The position numbers and the translations under genes were made by a program. A stretch of 64,000 bases of DNA from Phallus indusiatus (lineage: Eukaryota; Basidiomycota; Agaricomycetes; Phallales; Phallaceae): assembly GCA_027605045.1 (NCBI GenBank), contig JAQFWX010000004.1, forward strand, positions 1,808,683-1,872,682, in the 5' to 3' direction. The notes under the pieces were generated by a model. It did no database searches, was not told where the DNA came from, and saw only the letters and a list, made by a program, of their open reading frames with translations. Of this stretch, positions 9,680-22,527 are shown in pieces (positions within the stretch are counted from its first letter, which is position 1; the number at the start of each line of letters is the position of its first letter).

Positions 9680-12622
9680 ATGGACGCCGCCTCGAATAAT
9701 CAAACGCCGACCCTCCTCGACCATCCTCCCTCGGAGCGGAGGCTTGCTTCTCCTTTTCCTCCTCCGCATTTGTTTCCTTCCTTGCAGCCTCTTGAATACC
9801 TTCAAAATAACCAACGAAGAGGTTCTATAACCGACCCTTCTCTACACGCTTCTCCCCCGGACCCACTAGACCCTGACATTTCTTCCAATTCCCCTCCTCG
9901 TTCCTATTCCTCCGAACACCGTGTAAAGCGCTCTCCCCGTACAATCCGTCCATCTTCCCCGTTTGTTTTTGGTGACGCCTCCCTTCATTCATCAGATCTT
10001 TCCAACTCAAGTTTTCGAGGTTCACTCCGGTCTCCTTCTAATGATCCTCTCTTAGATTCCTCTCGTTCACCCGATAGATCTGACGACTCGTCTTCGCGAA
10101 CAAGAGATAAGGATATCGACGACGGAGACAGAGACAGAGGCAAAGACAGAGGGAGAGATAGAGACAGAGATAAAGACGACAGAGATAGGGACAGAGACAG
10201 AGACTCACAGAGAGACAGAGAGAGGCTCCCTTCCCCGCGTTGGCTGGACAAGCGATCTTCGGACGCTGCTAGTAGCAGTAATATCAATATTCTTTCTCAA
10301 AGTCATAGCAAATACATCCCTAATAGCAATCATCGCTTCCCTTCTTTAATGGCAGAGGATTCGAACGCAAATCGTCTCTTTCCTCCTTCTCATTCCTTTA
10401 ATGTTCCTGTGCGTCGTCATTCCATTGCCGAACATCCACTCTCTCAGCGTTTCGTCCCGGAAACGAATCCGCAACCCTCGTCACCTAATCCTTTGAACCC
10501 GCCTGGTCCTTCTCATCTTGTACCTCCTCGGTCTCATCTTGCTACAGCTAGTTCTAGCAATGTCCCTTCTTTACCCCACGGTCTCAAGCGAAAAATATCG
10601 CCAGAGCGTGGTGTAGGACATTCACTATCTGGAACGGGACTTTATCCAATGGGTGAAGAATCCGAGGACACGTATCCGTCGCATCAATTCGTAGACATTC
10701 AAGCACCAGCTCCCAAACGACGCGGTTCAGCATTCGATACACATCGCATTGGGATTGCGCAATTAAGCCTATACGATAGGAGAGATAATGCTGATTCTCG
10801 GGTCGGACCTTTTGGAATGAACATACAACCAGGCGCTGGTTTGAATTCTGCATCGTGGTGGTTGGCTGACAGGCGAGATTCGACGTCTTCAATGTTTTCG
10901 ACGGCATCCCTTACGACAAATGCAAGCGCAGGAGGATATGCATCTTCAGGCTTCTCTGGAGATTCTTCCTTTACATCACAACAATCTCATCAGCCGCAAC
11001 TGCAGCCTCCCACTTCGCCAATGACCAGAGGTCACACCTCCCCACCACCCCCAACGTCACAAGCTCTTACGCCGTCTCTTGGGGCGCAAGAGCGAGCCGC
11101 GACGCGGCAAAACAGTCTCACCAACTTAGCATGGAGTCCTCCTAATACGAACATGGGCGTGAATGCGGGTTTGAATATTGGCTTAGGTACAAATTTGGCT
11201 CCGAATCCAATTTTAAATACCAATGTCAATGCGAACGCCACGAATTCGTCTGCAGGTTCGAGCCACGAGGCTGCCACCAGCACCTCTTCTAATCCCCCTT
11301 CTTCTGCGGCCTCTGGAGTTGAATCGTCTTCAGCTATCAGCGGGAGTGGTGATTCACGTCATTTGCGCACTCATTCGCCTACTTCCATTGTTCCTGTTAA
11401 CAGCGGTGCGCCGTTGCTATCTTCATTACTATCCTCATCATCCGAGTCGCAGTCACATACTTTAGCTCATTCCCAATCATCGGTCTCTCCCTTCTCCTCT
11501 AGTCCCTCTGCTGTTTCACCTTTGTCTGCCACACCGTCCAACGTCACTAGTATGCCCCCCGATAGAAGAATGTCTATGCCTGATGCATTTGGTCATGGTC
11601 ATGGGCCTCATTCCCATTATTACAATCCCCATACACATTCTCATTTAGCTCAACTTTCGCACCCTCACCCGCATCTTTCTTCACACCAATCCCCAAGTCT
11701 GACCGCCACTCACACCCGTACTTTGCGATCTACGTCGCGAAATAGAGGTGGGTCCGCCTTGCCTCACCCGCAACCTCCCGCCGGAATTACTACCATGTCA
11801 ACTGGGGGAACCAGTAATATACCCGGGCGTGGTAGCGACCGTCCTGGATCCACATTATCGGACATGGAAGGCCCTGAAGAAGACATGTCAATATCTTCTG
11901 CACGCAGTCAAGGTCAGGGATCAAGCTCTGCCCCTGGCCTTCCAGGGTCAACGTTACATTCGCATCATCCCGCTTCCTTGACATATTCTCCAGGCAGTGG
12001 ATCTGCGGAGGCTTTGGGCGCTATGGGTCCAGGTGGAATCAGAGAAGGGGCATCACCGTATTCACGTTCACCAGAACTAAGAATATCTCATAAATTAGCA
12101 GAAAGAAAGAGGAGGAAGGAGATGAAAGATTTGTTTGACGAGCTTCGTGATCAACTTCCTGCTGATCGTGGAATGAAAGCAAGCAAGTGGGAGATTTTAA
12201 CGAAGGGTATGTTTTCCCCAAAATTCAAAAATAACAGTCTACTAACTCTTGACTTGTACTCTTCGTTTTCTCAAATTGCAGCTGTTGACTTTATTCAGAC
12301 GCTGAAGGTGAATCAACAGGATATGGCTCGAGAGCTGGAATTTTATAAACGAGAACTAGAGGTCGCTCGTGGGGGGATGTTTCATACACACTCTCATTCA
12401 AATCCTCAAACGGCTTCAACGTCACACCACCAACAACAACCATCTCCTTCACAGTCAGGTTCTAGACCTAGTGCAAATACCTTGAATATTTTTTCGCATT
12501 CAACATTGACTCCGCCCAGCACAAGTTTGAATGCAATGTCTTCGTGTGGATCAAATTCGAGTCCTGATCACGGTCTGACATCGTCAAATACGACACCTAG
12601 AGAATCTGCTGGTCCACCATGA
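9680..12622 (+). CDS. Large bHLH transcription factor with Ser-rich N-terminus
   Basis: Probable E-box-binding transcriptional regulator in the nucleus. One intron (12207-12281) splits the bHLH; the spliced product is 955 aa. About 790 residues of Ser/Pro/His-rich disordered sequence come first, including an Arg-Asp repeat at about 10120-10230. The bHLH follows near residue 800: basic part [13 protein letters not shown], helix 1 [14 protein letters not shown], and helix 2 [19 protein letters not shown] joined across the intron. The H-x3-E-x3-R spacing in the basic part is the set that reads CACGTG-type E-boxes in other bHLH proteins. A short coiled coil ([15 protein letters not shown]) follows, then a Ser/Gln/His-rich tail. 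The basidiomycete family is recognisable but I know no gene name for it. Confidence 0.85.
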   Translation: MDAASNNQTPTLLDHPPSERRLASPFPPPHLFPSLQPLEYLQNNQRRGSITDPSLHASPPDPLDPDISSNSPPRSYSSEHRVKRSPRTIRPSSPFVFGDASLHSSDLSNSSFRGSLRSPSNDPLLDSSRSPDRSDDSSSRTRDKDIDDGDRDRGKDRGRDRDRDKDDRDRDRDRDSQRDRERLPSPRWLDKRSSDAASSSNINILSQSHSKYIPNSNHRFPSLMAEDSNANRLFPPSHSFNVPVRRHSIAEHPLSQRFVPETNPQPSSPNPLNPPGPSHLVPPRSHLATASSSNVPSLPHGLKRKISPERGVGHSLSGTGLYPMGEESEDTYPSHQFVDIQAPAPKRRGSAFDTHRIGIAQLSLYDRRDNADSRVGPFGMNIQPGAGLNSASWWLADRRDSTSSMFSTASLTTNASAGGYASSGFSGDSSFTSQQSHQPQLQPPTSPMTRGHTSPPPPTSQALTPSLGAQERAATRQNSLTNLAWSPPNTNMGVNAGLNIGLGTNLAPNPILNTNVNANATNSSAGSSHEAATSTSSNPPSSAASGVESSSAISGSGDSRHLRTHSPTSIVPVNSGAPLLSSLLSSSSESQSHTLAHSQSSVSPFSSSPSAVSPLSATPSNVTSMPPDRRMSMPDAFGHGHGPHSHYYNPHTHSHLAQLSHPHPHLSSHQSPSLTATHTRTLRSTSRNRGGSALPHPQPPAGITTMSTGGTSNIPGRGSDRPGSTLSDMEGPEEDMSISSARSQGQGSSSAPGLPGSTLHSHHPASLTYSPGSGSAEALGAMGPGGIREGASPYSRSPELRISHKLAERKRRKEMKDLFDELRDQLPADRGMKASKWEILTKGMFSPKFKNNSLLTLDLYSSFSQIAAVDFIQTLKVNQQDMARELEFYKRELEVARGGMFHTHSHSNPQTASTSHHQQQPSPSQSGSRPSANTLNIFSHSTLTPPSTSLNAMSSCGSNSSPDHGLTSSNTTPRESAGPP
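10110..10230 (+). repeat. GACAGA-type simple repeat encoding Arg-Asp dipeptides
   Basis: An imperfect GA(C/T)AGA-rich tract inside the bHLH gene encodes an alternating Arg/Asp run with a few Lys and Gly. It is in frame and uninterrupted, so it is part of the protein. Tracts of this kind tend to vary in length between strains. Confidence 0.75.
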
Positions 12623-13403
12623 CGATTATTGCCTGACAAGTGATTCAAGGGCCTCCTTGTTTTCCATTCCTGCGTCGATTACTATCGATCTCGCGATCTG
12701 AAAGCTTGATTACTTTCCTCAGGTCGGACTCAATATGCGAATGTTACGCATATATCTTTTTTTTTCACTTTCATGCTATATCCCTGGGTGGTTATCCTTC
12801 CATTTTTTCTCTCAACGCATGTCGGCATATGTTTGCATTGTTTGCATACTGTATTTTGCATTCTTGTATCGCATTTCGTTTTGGCTTTTCACTTCGATTT
12901 CGTCTGGATGATCTATCTTTTTTTTATTTTCGCATAATGCATATAACATAAATACAAGAGATTCACATCAAATTCTCGCTTTCAAATTTCACCTCAGCTC
13001 CCTTACCCATAATTCCTACCTTGCTTGCATTTGACTGTTATAGTTTTAGGAGTGATGTCTTGCCACGCATGTGGGGTTAAGGATTGAGTGACAACCTGAG
13101 CCCAAACCCTGCCATATTGTATGTTGGACATAATGGAGTGCCGGTGAGTAATAACTTTTCATAAATGCTCATTCATTCACTAAGTGGTGTTCATGCAAGT
13201 AATTATACAGCAACACTTGATGTATACCCGTATTTATATCCAAGGCAATAATATGAAATACGGTTATTTTGATATTATAAGCCACTGCTTATGATAGTCT
13301 TTCGACCTTTAACCTTGATTTCCACTCATATATAGATGACGCGATGACGTCAACCGAAAGCAACATTCTCGAGAGATGATAGTCCCGAATGTTTGATTAT
13401 CAT
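12623..13403. other. Intergenic: converging 3' regions
   Basis: T-rich downstream sequence of the bHLH gene (to about 12950) and the 3' flank of DOM34. Short ORFs here have no family features. I see no gene, RNA or repeat. Confidence 0.5.
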
Positions 13404-15196
13404 TCATTTTTCGTTGGGTTGTTTCGTTTCCGCCTCTTCCTCCTTTTCTTTCTCCTTTGCCTCACGTTCTTCAGCCTCAACGACTTCAACGTCGAGTGGA
13501 AACGTAAGTAGGGCAGCTATTCCAGTCAATTGGTTGAGTTCTGCGAGTATGCAGCCGTGTCAGTGAGATAAACGGGCAGGGATAGCAAAATGCAAGTCAT
13601 TAAACGTTTCAGTCAAGATGACAATTATTACGTGAAGGAGATTTATGGGAAGAGAAGTGGATGAAACGTGTAAAAGGGGATGAAAAACGAATGATTTTAC
13701 GCACGCTGTCCGGTTTCATGCATACTTGAAAATATAAACACTTCGCCTCCTTTTTGGCGCACACCTTCCACGAGGTTAATGAAACGTTTCCGCTGAACCG
13801 GATCACTAGCTCTGTCGAGGCAATACTTATAATGATAAATCAATGAAGAAACGTTTTCTCATTACCTAAATAACTCATCCGAGATAAGGAGTGAACCTAT
13901 TGCGCCCCGCTGCTCGGCTAACTCAACATGGTCGGGGCCGTACCATGCACGCTCTTCTTCGGATCCTAGCGTTTTGAAGAATCTATATGTACAAAGAAAA
14001 TGCATAGGTATGATGATTCATCGAACAGACCACGCGTGCGCACTTGTCTAATATCATCGTTTCTCTTGAGAATTTAGTTTCTTTGAGCTGTGTTGAAATC
14101 TACTCCAATGTTCACTTTCGTAGTAGCATGCAGCAGAAAGACAGAAGTACCTGAGGGCTCTTCAATACTTCTACCAGACTGTGGACGTGGGGGCTATTAA
14201 CATGTACTCTTATAAACTTGGATCGGGCTTGCAACAGAGGTTTATTATTCGTTTTCGTTGCTTGTTCGAAGATATAATCATAAACCGCGTCTCGTGTGAA
14301 CCCCGGACTGGCAATGACAATTACGCGAAGAGACGCGTACGGTATATGGCGAAGAAAGGAGTCATACAATGTGTCATAGAATTTTTGCAAGCCTTTTTCG
14401 TGAAGTGTGACTGATCCTGTTCGTTTGCGCGGTACAGGAACTTCAATGCGTTGTCTAATCGTTGTCATGTGTTCGGAGATAAGACATAAAGCGGCGACGC
14501 CTGTCCATAATATAATATAAAATGTCCCTTATATGTTGTAATATAGATGCAACATACCTTCTCCACAAACAATAGCACCTACTTCAGCACCTCGCCCTTC
14601 TACGCAAGCCTCATCGATGCGTTCCAGAGCAATCGAATCCCATTCTTGTTTAATGATTCGCACATCTCGATTCGCCTCAATATCGAGAGTATGATATGCA
14701 CCCATTTTGACATGGACGTTTTCAGACGCAACTCGCCCTGAGATTTGGAGCATAGCTGTTCCTTCTGAACCCGTGTTTCCTGCTGGTCCTGTAGTTGACG
14801 TCGAGGCGGAAGGAGAGAAATGAACACGGGTAACCTCGAGCGTGAGCGATAATCGAATACGCTGAGAGTCGGTAGAACCGGTGGGAGATATTGTTACGAC
14901 TCGTCTAAACAAAGTATAAAGATATATGGGGGATTATCCCAAAGGGAGTGGCAAACCTAATTGCTGGTGCTCGGACTTTGTCTCCCTGGATGAAAGGGAC
15001 ATTAAAGAGAAAATATAAACTAACTACTGAATAAATATACCTGTTGGATGAGATTGTATAAATGCCACATGTCCTCATCATCTTCCGGACGGAGCGTAAC
15101 ATAGCCCTAACCAATAATCGAGTTAGAATTCGATGACAAGTGCTTTATTGCGCTTACCTCTCCTCCTTTCTCAATGTGTCTCCCTACTAGTTTCAT
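13404..15196 (-). CDS. DOM34: Dom34/pelota ribosome-rescue factor
   Basis: eRF1-like factor that, with Hbs1, splits stalled ribosomes in no-go and non-stop mRNA decay. Begins [13 protein letters not shown], then by short introns [20 protein letters not shown] (Sm-like N-domain), [17 protein letters not shown], a Ser/Thr-rich loop, [25 protein letters not shown], the middle domain [22 protein letters not shown], and at the end [23 protein letters not shown] with a highly charged Glu/Lys tail. There is no GGQ motif in the middle domain, as expected for pelota and unlike eRF1. The start ATG has the family N-terminus. Head-to-head with PLP1/TXNDC9, about 105 bp apart. Confidence 0.92.
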
Positions 15197-15300
15197 GTTG
15201 TGTCAATATCTTTCGTTTACCCTGACTGTAAGCTTTACAGTACGTCGACCGACGATCAAGTCTCGTCACGGAGCTCACAGGTCGCGTTACGCTGAGCAAT

Positions 15301-16129
15301 ATGGCTCCAACATCTGACCGCGAAAGTACCCCATCCGACGACGAATTGCTAGAAGAATTGGAGAGGTGTTTGGATGATGATTTTGACTTGAGTACATTAA
15401 GAGAAAAAAGGCTCCAGGAGTTGAGGCGAGAGTACGTTTTTCTCGAAGCTTTTGTATAAGAAGCTGAAGATAAAATGGGCTATACTAAGAGTCGTAGCCG
15501 ACCGCGATATGAGAGAAAATGATCATGGCAAATATACGGAAGTTATGGATGAAAAACAAGTTATCAACATTTGTGCGTAAGTTGGGCTGGTCGTTTTTCT
15601 GCCATAGTGGAAGGGATATTATAATGGTTTCAGACAAGAAAAGTATTGTGTAGTGCATTTCTACCATCGCAACTTCCAGCGGTGTATAATCATGGATAAA
15701 CATCTGGAGGCCATAGCTCCGCGATATTACAACACCCGATTCATTCGCGTCTTCGTCGAAAACGTTCCCTGGCTGGTCGAGAAACTATCGGTTAAAGTTT
15801 TACCGTGTGTAATCTGCTTCATAGATGGTGTATCGAAGGATAGGTAAAATCTTATTTTTCTTCCGAAGTAAGCCTTTCATTGATTTATCAGATTGATTGG
15901 GTTTGAAGAACTAGGTAATAACGACACATTCAACACCGCGACCTTGGAACTACGGTTGAAAGTGTCAGGTAAGCTCGTCCATCTTATCTGTCTCTGACTA
16001 TATCTCAAAGCCATTTCAGGTGCCCTCGTCCATTCTGATTCAAAATTTGGATTTTCTCACGGTATTCCAACGCAAAACAATCGAGACGACGAAGAAAATG
16101 CAGATGATCCGTTCGGCCTGGATGATTAG
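15301..16129 (+). CDS. PLP1: Phosducin-like thioredoxin-fold protein (TXNDC9/Plp1)
   Basis: Thioredoxin-fold cochaperone thought to work with the CCT chaperonin on tubulin and actin folding in the cytosol. Seen: an acidic N-terminal helix (DDELLEELERCLDDDFDLSTLRE), the segment HGKYTEVMDEKQVINI, then the thioredoxin core YCVVHFYHRNFQRCIIMDKHLEAIAPRYYNTRFIRV, VKVLPCVICFIDGV, and LIGFEELGNNDTFNTATLELRL, ending in an acidic tail at a TAG. Phosducin-like proteins lack the CXXC redox pair, and none is seen here. Several introns of about 50 nt interrupt it. Its 3' end converges on URA3 with about 76 bp between stops. Confidence 0.85.
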
Positions 16130-16205
16130 TAGGAAGATCCATAAGGTAATAAATTGCTTTGCTTTTCTCGAGTTGGCTTGGTACAACAACTGTAAAGATC
16201 TGTCC

Positions 16206-17141
16206 TCATTTCCCAATCCTTCTCAGATATGCATTCCATCCCTCTTCTCTGTAACGTTTTGCTTGGGTTTCGGCGGAAGCAATGTCTATATTCTTGCCAT
16301 CGCCGTATATGCCTCTCCCGACAATGATAATATCGCATTCTCGATCGAGAACAACCTGATGAGGTGTTTTATATTGCTGACCCATTGAATCTCCAGTAGT
16401 ATCCAAAGCAACGCCGGGTGTCAGAATGATAAAGTCTTCGTTGTTATCCGGCGGAGGTTGAATGCTATCACGGCTCATCGCTATAAACCCAATAACAAAA
16501 TCTCTGTTGTTTCGTGCCATCTCCACGGCCTTTTCTGTATATGACCCATTGGCCAAAGTTCCCTTACTACTCATTTCAGCGAGTAGAAGGAGTCCTCTTC
16601 CAAGTGGAAGTCCAAGAACTCAGACCAGTGATTATTCCTGGGCCAGGCACTGGATGAGCATTACTTATATGCGCCCAAGATGCTATTTTATGTACTCCTC
16701 GTGAATATTGAAGGGCAACAGTATTACCTTTCGAATCATCACCAATGTGAAGTAGTACCTTGTGCATTTCAAGAGAGAGAACATACCTATGTCGGCGAAT
16801 TTGCGATCTTCAAAGATAAGGAAATCATGCTTTGCGCTCAATTCCTGTAGACGTGTGATCAAATCTTGGTCAAAATCTTCGATTATGTCGATATGTGTCT
16901 TAAAAAGAGTGGTGTCAGTTCTGATGTGCAAAGAACTGCAATAAACAGACAGACGTTGCTGTACCTTTACAAGACAAACTTCGCCTCCTACGGCATCGAT
17001 AATCTCAAGGAAAGACTTCTTGGAGGTGACATCGACACTGACGCATAGATTCGATTTCTTCCGCTCCATTAGATTCAGTAGCTCTTTTGCCGCGGTATTT
17101 TTATGCAGTTCTGCACGTCTTCCATAAGTCAGTCGCGACAT
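16206..17141 (-). CDS. URA3: Orotidine 5'-phosphate decarboxylase, with apparent frameshift
   Basis: Last step of de novo UMP synthesis. Starts [15 protein letters not shown]. Active-site residues are present: Asp in CVSVDVTS, Lys and Asp in VKTHIDI, and Lys and Asp in DRKFADIG. Two short introns lie before TH and inside ADIG. The chain runs on through [14 protein letters not shown], then the frame breaks near 16607-16622. [15 protein letters not shown] and the rest ([36 protein letters not shown] to the stop at 16206) lie in another frame. No intron of usable size bridges this; one extra base or two missing bases would explain it. All else is intact, so a sequencing error or a very recent mutation is more likely than an old pseudogene. 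Head-to-head with PUS7. Confidence 0.85.
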
Positions 17142-17229
17142 AGATTTGGCTTGGAAGAGTAGCGACGACACTGTTCTTGCTTTGCGGGCTTAGTTCTCAC
17201 GGTCTGATGGACAAACTAAACGGCAAATC

Positions 17230-20124
17230 ATGTCACACGCTTCGACGAGGGAGGAGCACGACATAGAACGAATTGAAGACGACAGGACTCCAAAACGCCT
17301 AAAGGTAGATGCATCGACCCCTTCTGAAGAAAATGCAATCAGAGATGTCAAAACATCGGAGACTGGCGAGTCGAAGACGGAATTCGGGGACGATCTCCTC
17401 CCTCCCAGCAGAAGCTTATTGAGCAACACAGTGCAGGAGAACACTGGCGAGGAATTTCACCTGTCAGAGTTAGATGTCGGAATATCGCAATACATATCTC
17501 ATGACATGCCTCCTATTCACGGCATTATCAAACAACGGTGCGTCATGAACAAAACAAGCCATTTTCAGTCTAGCATCTGCTAAACATGACAACAGCTTCA
17601 CAGATTTCTTAGTCAACGAAGTTGATTTGCAAGGAAATGTCATTCATTTACAAGATATTACAGAACCAAAACCACCTCAGGCTGTTGATGCAAATCTAGC
17701 CAGTACCACAGACAAGGTTGCGGATTCGGGCGAATCGGCAATTCCACAATCGTCTGACCTATCAGCACCCATTGAGCCAGAAAACCAGGAAAATAATGAA
17801 AAAGAGACGACCACCAAACCTCCTGTTGCTGATGACCAGGAGCATCCACTTGAGTGGACAGATGGAATGGCGGAAGCTCTATCACAATTTTTCTCTCAAG
17901 ATGCGCTTAAACAGCTAGAAGGAATGTACCTTCAAGGGCAGGTATCTCCCGCAGACGGTGATCCACCTGTCCCATCTAGCAGTGACAATAAGGACGAAGT
18001 ACAATCTGGTCACCAAGACTCGCCTCTGCAAAACGACAAAAAAGATAAAAATCAAAGGGGAAGAGACAACCGGAACAAGAAAAGCAAAGACTTCAACAAC
18101 AAAAAGCATCGTCCAGTTGATAATCGGAAAGTCTTTTCAGAAGTTTGTTTCAATCGTCCGCCTATCACACACTCGAAATTAATTCATTATAGGCCGTCGC
18201 CTCAAAAGAAGATCGTAAAGCATTGCACGAAATCGTTCGCAAGTTGTTCGGTGGAAAGTTGGAAACGGAAACTGCTGACGGTCAACGTATCTGTGTCAAA
18301 TGGTCTCACGATAAAAGAGGAAATGTCAAAAGAGGCAATAGGGAAGCTGCGATCGCATTAGGCAAAGAGCTTTTTCCTTTAGTTTGTTTGTATTAACTAA
18401 CCCTCAAACATCAGGAAAACGTAGTCCATTTCCTTACATTCATTTCACCATGCAGAAAACAAACAGGGATACCCAAGATGCATTATCGCACTTGGCCAGA
18501 AGACTTCATGCGAATGTCAAGGATTTATGTGTCTCAGGAACTAAGGATAAGCGTGGAGTGACGGTTCAGAGGGTTTCTTTCAAAAGGAGTGGCAAGACTG
18601 CACAAGATGTATGGAAAATGATCAACGGTGTCTCAGGTCGGCGGAGAAACGATAGCGTTCTTATTGAGCGCGGAGAAAGAGGTGTTCGCGTTGGTGACTT
18701 TTCTTACAGGAAAGGATTTCTTGAGCTCGGAATGCTCAAGGGAAATGCCTTTGTCATTACTTTGAGGTAAATTCTGGAAACATCCGTCTGTATTTTTCTG
18801 ACGAGCAATTTTCTAGAAACATTAAAGTAGATTCCTTGCAAACGATAGATCATGTCTTGACTTCTTTGAAAGAGAATGGGTTTATCAATTATTATGGTAC
18901 ACTCTTACCTGGTACATCGCTTTCAAAGTTTTCTCATTAGATTCTGTCCTCAGGGATGCAACGCTTTGGGACATCATCCATACCAACGCACTCTATTGGT
19001 TTGGCATTATTGAAATCGGAATGGCATAAGGCCGTTCACTTGATTTTGAGACCACGCCCTGGAGAGTATCCCGAAGCTGCTCATGCTAGGCGCGCTTGGT
19101 TAGAGGATAAAGATTTAGATACTGCTCTAGCTCTCATGCCTAGACGTGTGGTTGCGGAGCGGTGCATACTTGAAAGCTACCAAAAACAAAAGGGCGATGA
19201 CAGAAATGCTTTGGGAGCGATCTCGACAGTAATGTCCCGTTGTGCTTTTTCTAGTTTAGAGCTTGACTTGCGTTCTCTAGATACCAAAAAATCTTCGGCT
19301 CATGTACATACATGCCTACCAGTCGTACGTGTGGAACTGTATAGTTTCGGAACGGATTTCGAGCCACGGGTTGAAACCAATAGTCGGTGATTTGGTCTTT
19401 GAAACTGCGTCAGCCGAAGAAGAGGATAACATGAAGGACGTGGAAGCTGAAGTGACCGACATAGCAGTTGGTAGGTGTAAATCTCCAGAAAACTTTCGTT
19501 CGTCAGAATATGTATGTTCCCTGATTTTGCCTCTTGAAAGATGAGACTCAGGAAGAAGAAAAACCTCTGTCCACGTCACGACACAAGCCTCCACGCGTAA
19601 AAATTTTAGAGTCGAAGGATCTCAATAAATATACCATCTTCGATGTTATCATGCCCCTCCCTGGGACAGATGTGGCATACCCAGAAGGACCATTGGGAGA
19701 AAAGTATAGAGAGTTTCTCCGCAAAGACGGACTTGATCCCGACAATTTTCAGAGGAAGCAGAAGTGAATGGTCAACGTTTATATTTTTGTGCAAGATTTT
19801 GACAGTATCTTTTCCAGAGATTATACTCTAGGAGGATCGTATAGGAAGATTCTCCATCTTCCAAAGGAACTCTCCTGGACAACTATGCGGTACACCGACC
19901 CCGATGTCCCGCTGGCACAGTCAGACGAAGACCAAATTCTCAACTTCGATCCGCCTGTGACTTCCAATGAAGGCCCATTTTTAGCTTTACAGATCCGAAT
20001 GCAGCTAGGAACAGCTGCATATGCAACTATGGCTTTAAGAGAAATAACCAAAACTGATACAAGCTCGCATCACCAGACAATTCTCACACAGGCGTCGGAT
20101 GATCAATGTTTTAAAGGTAGTTGA
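17230..20124 (+). CDS. PUS7: Pseudouridine synthase Pus7 (TruD family)
   Basis: Isomerises uridine to pseudouridine in tRNAs, U2 snRNA and some mRNAs. Seen: an N-terminal disordered region, [22 protein letters not shown], then [23 protein letters not shown], the TruD motif [14 protein letters not shown] with the catalytic Asp, and FINYYGMQRFG (both motifs diagnostic). Further on are [16 protein letters not shown] and the C-terminal [20 protein letters not shown]. An Asp/Glu/Lys-rich insert (about 17640-18120) is longer than in yeast Pus7. About nine introns are needed. One of them, 18362-18414, keeps frame only with a GC donor. The stop follows QCFKGS. Complete. Confidence 0.92.
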
Positions 20125-20330
20125 TTTTCGATGTAGTTGATAGGACACTTCAAAAGCGATGAAATCCAACATGTTGGGTCTGTTCAAATACAATTGAAGT
20201 GATTGATTGATTGGCTAGTGACACGTATGCAATCACGGCCATGTAACATTGAGTGGAGAGCCGTAAGCACTGGTGATAAAAACGCCCTGATTTTGTTCCT
20301 TTCATTCTTTTTTACTCAATCTCTATACCT

Positions 20331-22244
20331 ATGTCTACCAAAAACGTTGAACGTGTTGTATTCTTATCGCTTGTCCTCGATCTTTTTGGTACGTTGTGTA
20401 ATAAAGCCGCGATATTTTTATGTCACGGCCCCTGGTTGCCTGGTGTGGCAAGTTGAAATGTCTAACTCCTACATCTTTCAGCTTTTACAATTCCTCTACC
20501 TTTATTTCCACGGATAATCGAATGGTACACTAAGGAAAGCGTGTATTTCTGTTTTCGTCTAAGAGCTCATTTGCTGACGACAGAAACAGAGAGAGGCTTC
20601 TGACTCAAATGGGTTTTTATCTCGAACTTTATGGACTGTTTCGACTTTACGGAGCTTTTTTTATCAATCCTCTGAGAATTCGCAGAAATGGGACATAGTA
20701 CTACTGGGTAATTATCTATTGCCATACCTTGAGTTGAGTTGTTACTGACTGGGTTATAGGTGGTCTGATGGGCTCACTATTTTCGTAAGTTATGAAGTTC
20801 CTTGAGACGCGTCGCAAAAAGTCATAGATTTATTGAAGCACACTTCAATGGCTTGTCTCGCCTCAAATTGGAAAACTTTCCGACAAATATGGACGAAAAC
20901 GCATTCTATTGCTCACGATGATGGGAAACATACTTTCAGCTGTCGTGTAAAGTCTATTTCCTCCAAAGTTTTCTTCGGTAGATTAATGATATCGAATATC
21001 CAGCTGGATCCAATCAACATCATTTGCATCTTTCATGTTAGCGAGGGCAATCGGCGGTGCGAGTGAAGGGAACGTCCAATTAGCCATGTATGGACCTGAT
21101 TCGCTATTGTTGCGCGGCGTTTGCTGAATGTCGACTCAGTGCTATTTTATCAGACATTACAACCCCCGCTAATCGTGCACGCGCTTTAGCTCATGTTGGA
21201 ATCGCATTTGCTATATGTTTTTGCATTGGTCCTCCTATTGGGGCTTACTTTGCCTCGCGACCGATGCCTCCGACATTCGCAGGAAGGAGATTTGATCTCA
21301 ATATTTATGCTACTCCTGCTATTCTCACTCTGATACTTTTGATCCTTGAAACCGTTTTTCTGATCGTCGCCCTTCCTGAGACACGCGGAAAATCGATCAA
21401 AGTTGAGGGAGAAAAGGGAGAACAAAAGAAGGCTGATGCGTCTGCAAAGTCTATGGTGAAGGCTCCCGTGCCTGTCAGAATAGCTTTGCTGCGTCGACTA
21501 CGCCGAACTCATTTATTATTCTTGGGTCTTTTCTCGGGTGAGCAAAGTTACCCTCGTGAAAATTCTTTTAGTGATGTTTTACAGGAGTCGAATTCACCTT
21601 AACCTTTTTAACGTTCGACTGTATGTATTTTACCTGACAATGCGTTTCTACGAGGCCTTAATCCAATTGCATTGCAGTATTCGACTGGGACAACAAACAG
21701 AACGGGACACTCATCGGTTTTATCGGTGTTGTAAGTGCCTTATTCCAAGGTGGTTACGTTCGGAGGGCAATTCCCAAGGTGGGCGAGGGCGCGATGGCTC
21801 GTCGAGGCGTTCAGTCATGCACACTGGCCCTAGCGATACTGGCCATCATTCCAAATATTCTCAACAATAAATCTCTGGCTGTCATGTTATTGCGAGCAGC
21901 ATCTGTCTGTTTGGCTTTCACCTCTGCCACTGTCGTCAATTCTTTGACTGCTTATGCCTCTGTTCAATGCGATGACGTCAGTTTCGATAAAAATACCGGT
22001 AAACCTACCGTAGAACACCCAGAGTTGGCCAAAGGGAGAGCGCTCGGAGAATTTAGGTCTTCTGGACAACTCGGTCGTGCCGCTGGTCCCTTGCTTGGTA
22101 CGTGCCGTTTATGTGTTGGTATATATCGACTAAAGAAACCTCCTCAAAGCATGCGCGTTGTATTGGACCATCGGGCCTTCAGCCACCTATGGATTGGCTA
22201 GCCTAGTGATGGGCGGATTCGCAATTTCAATGGCTTCGTTGTAG
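20331..22244 (+). CDS. MFSD10/TetA-like major facilitator transporter
   Basis: Twelve-helix MFS carrier of the tetracycline-transporter-like branch, in the plasma or an internal membrane; substrate unknown. Exons join as VVFLSLVLDLFAFTIPLPLFPRIIEWYTK (TM1), VLLGGLMGSLFSTLQWLVSPQIGKLSDKYGRKRILL (TM2 and the MFS loop 2-3 signature), SFMLARAIGGASEGNVQLA (TM4), then DITTPANRARALAHVGIAFAICFCIGPPIGAYF. These are followed by a central cytosolic loop rich in Lys/Glu and the C-terminal six helices, ending YGLASLVMGGFAISMASL. The start ATG gives a short N-terminus before TM1. Convergent with the mannosyltransferase gene; the 283 bp between them hold nothing I recognise. Confidence 0.85.
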
Positions 22245-22527
22245 AAAGCGAATGATCCGAAATAATATCGTATTTCGGTTTGTAGTTTTAGAACTAATTC
22301 GTTATTTAAATTCTTGCTTGGGTAGTCCTCCAGTGACGTCTGGTCTCAATGACGTCATTGGGGGGGAATTCATCACTTACTGTAAACAGTTACAGGGTAA
22401 TGAATCCTAGGACTCGATAAGCATAACCAGAAGTTAGATAGTATTATTAGTCTAGTTAAATCAAGTATTTGGCAACTAAATATATGGGTATCATGAAGCA
22501 TTATTTGTCCGCAGAAGTCCGTGTTCG

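Noticed and set aside
9985..10287. Minus-strand ORF of Ser/Leu repeats opposite the bHLH gene
   Set aside because: Mirror of the GACAGA repeat; composition only.
12640..12951. ORF after the bHLH gene rich in Phe/Leu/Ser
   Set aside because: T-rich 3' flank; no start context or family match.
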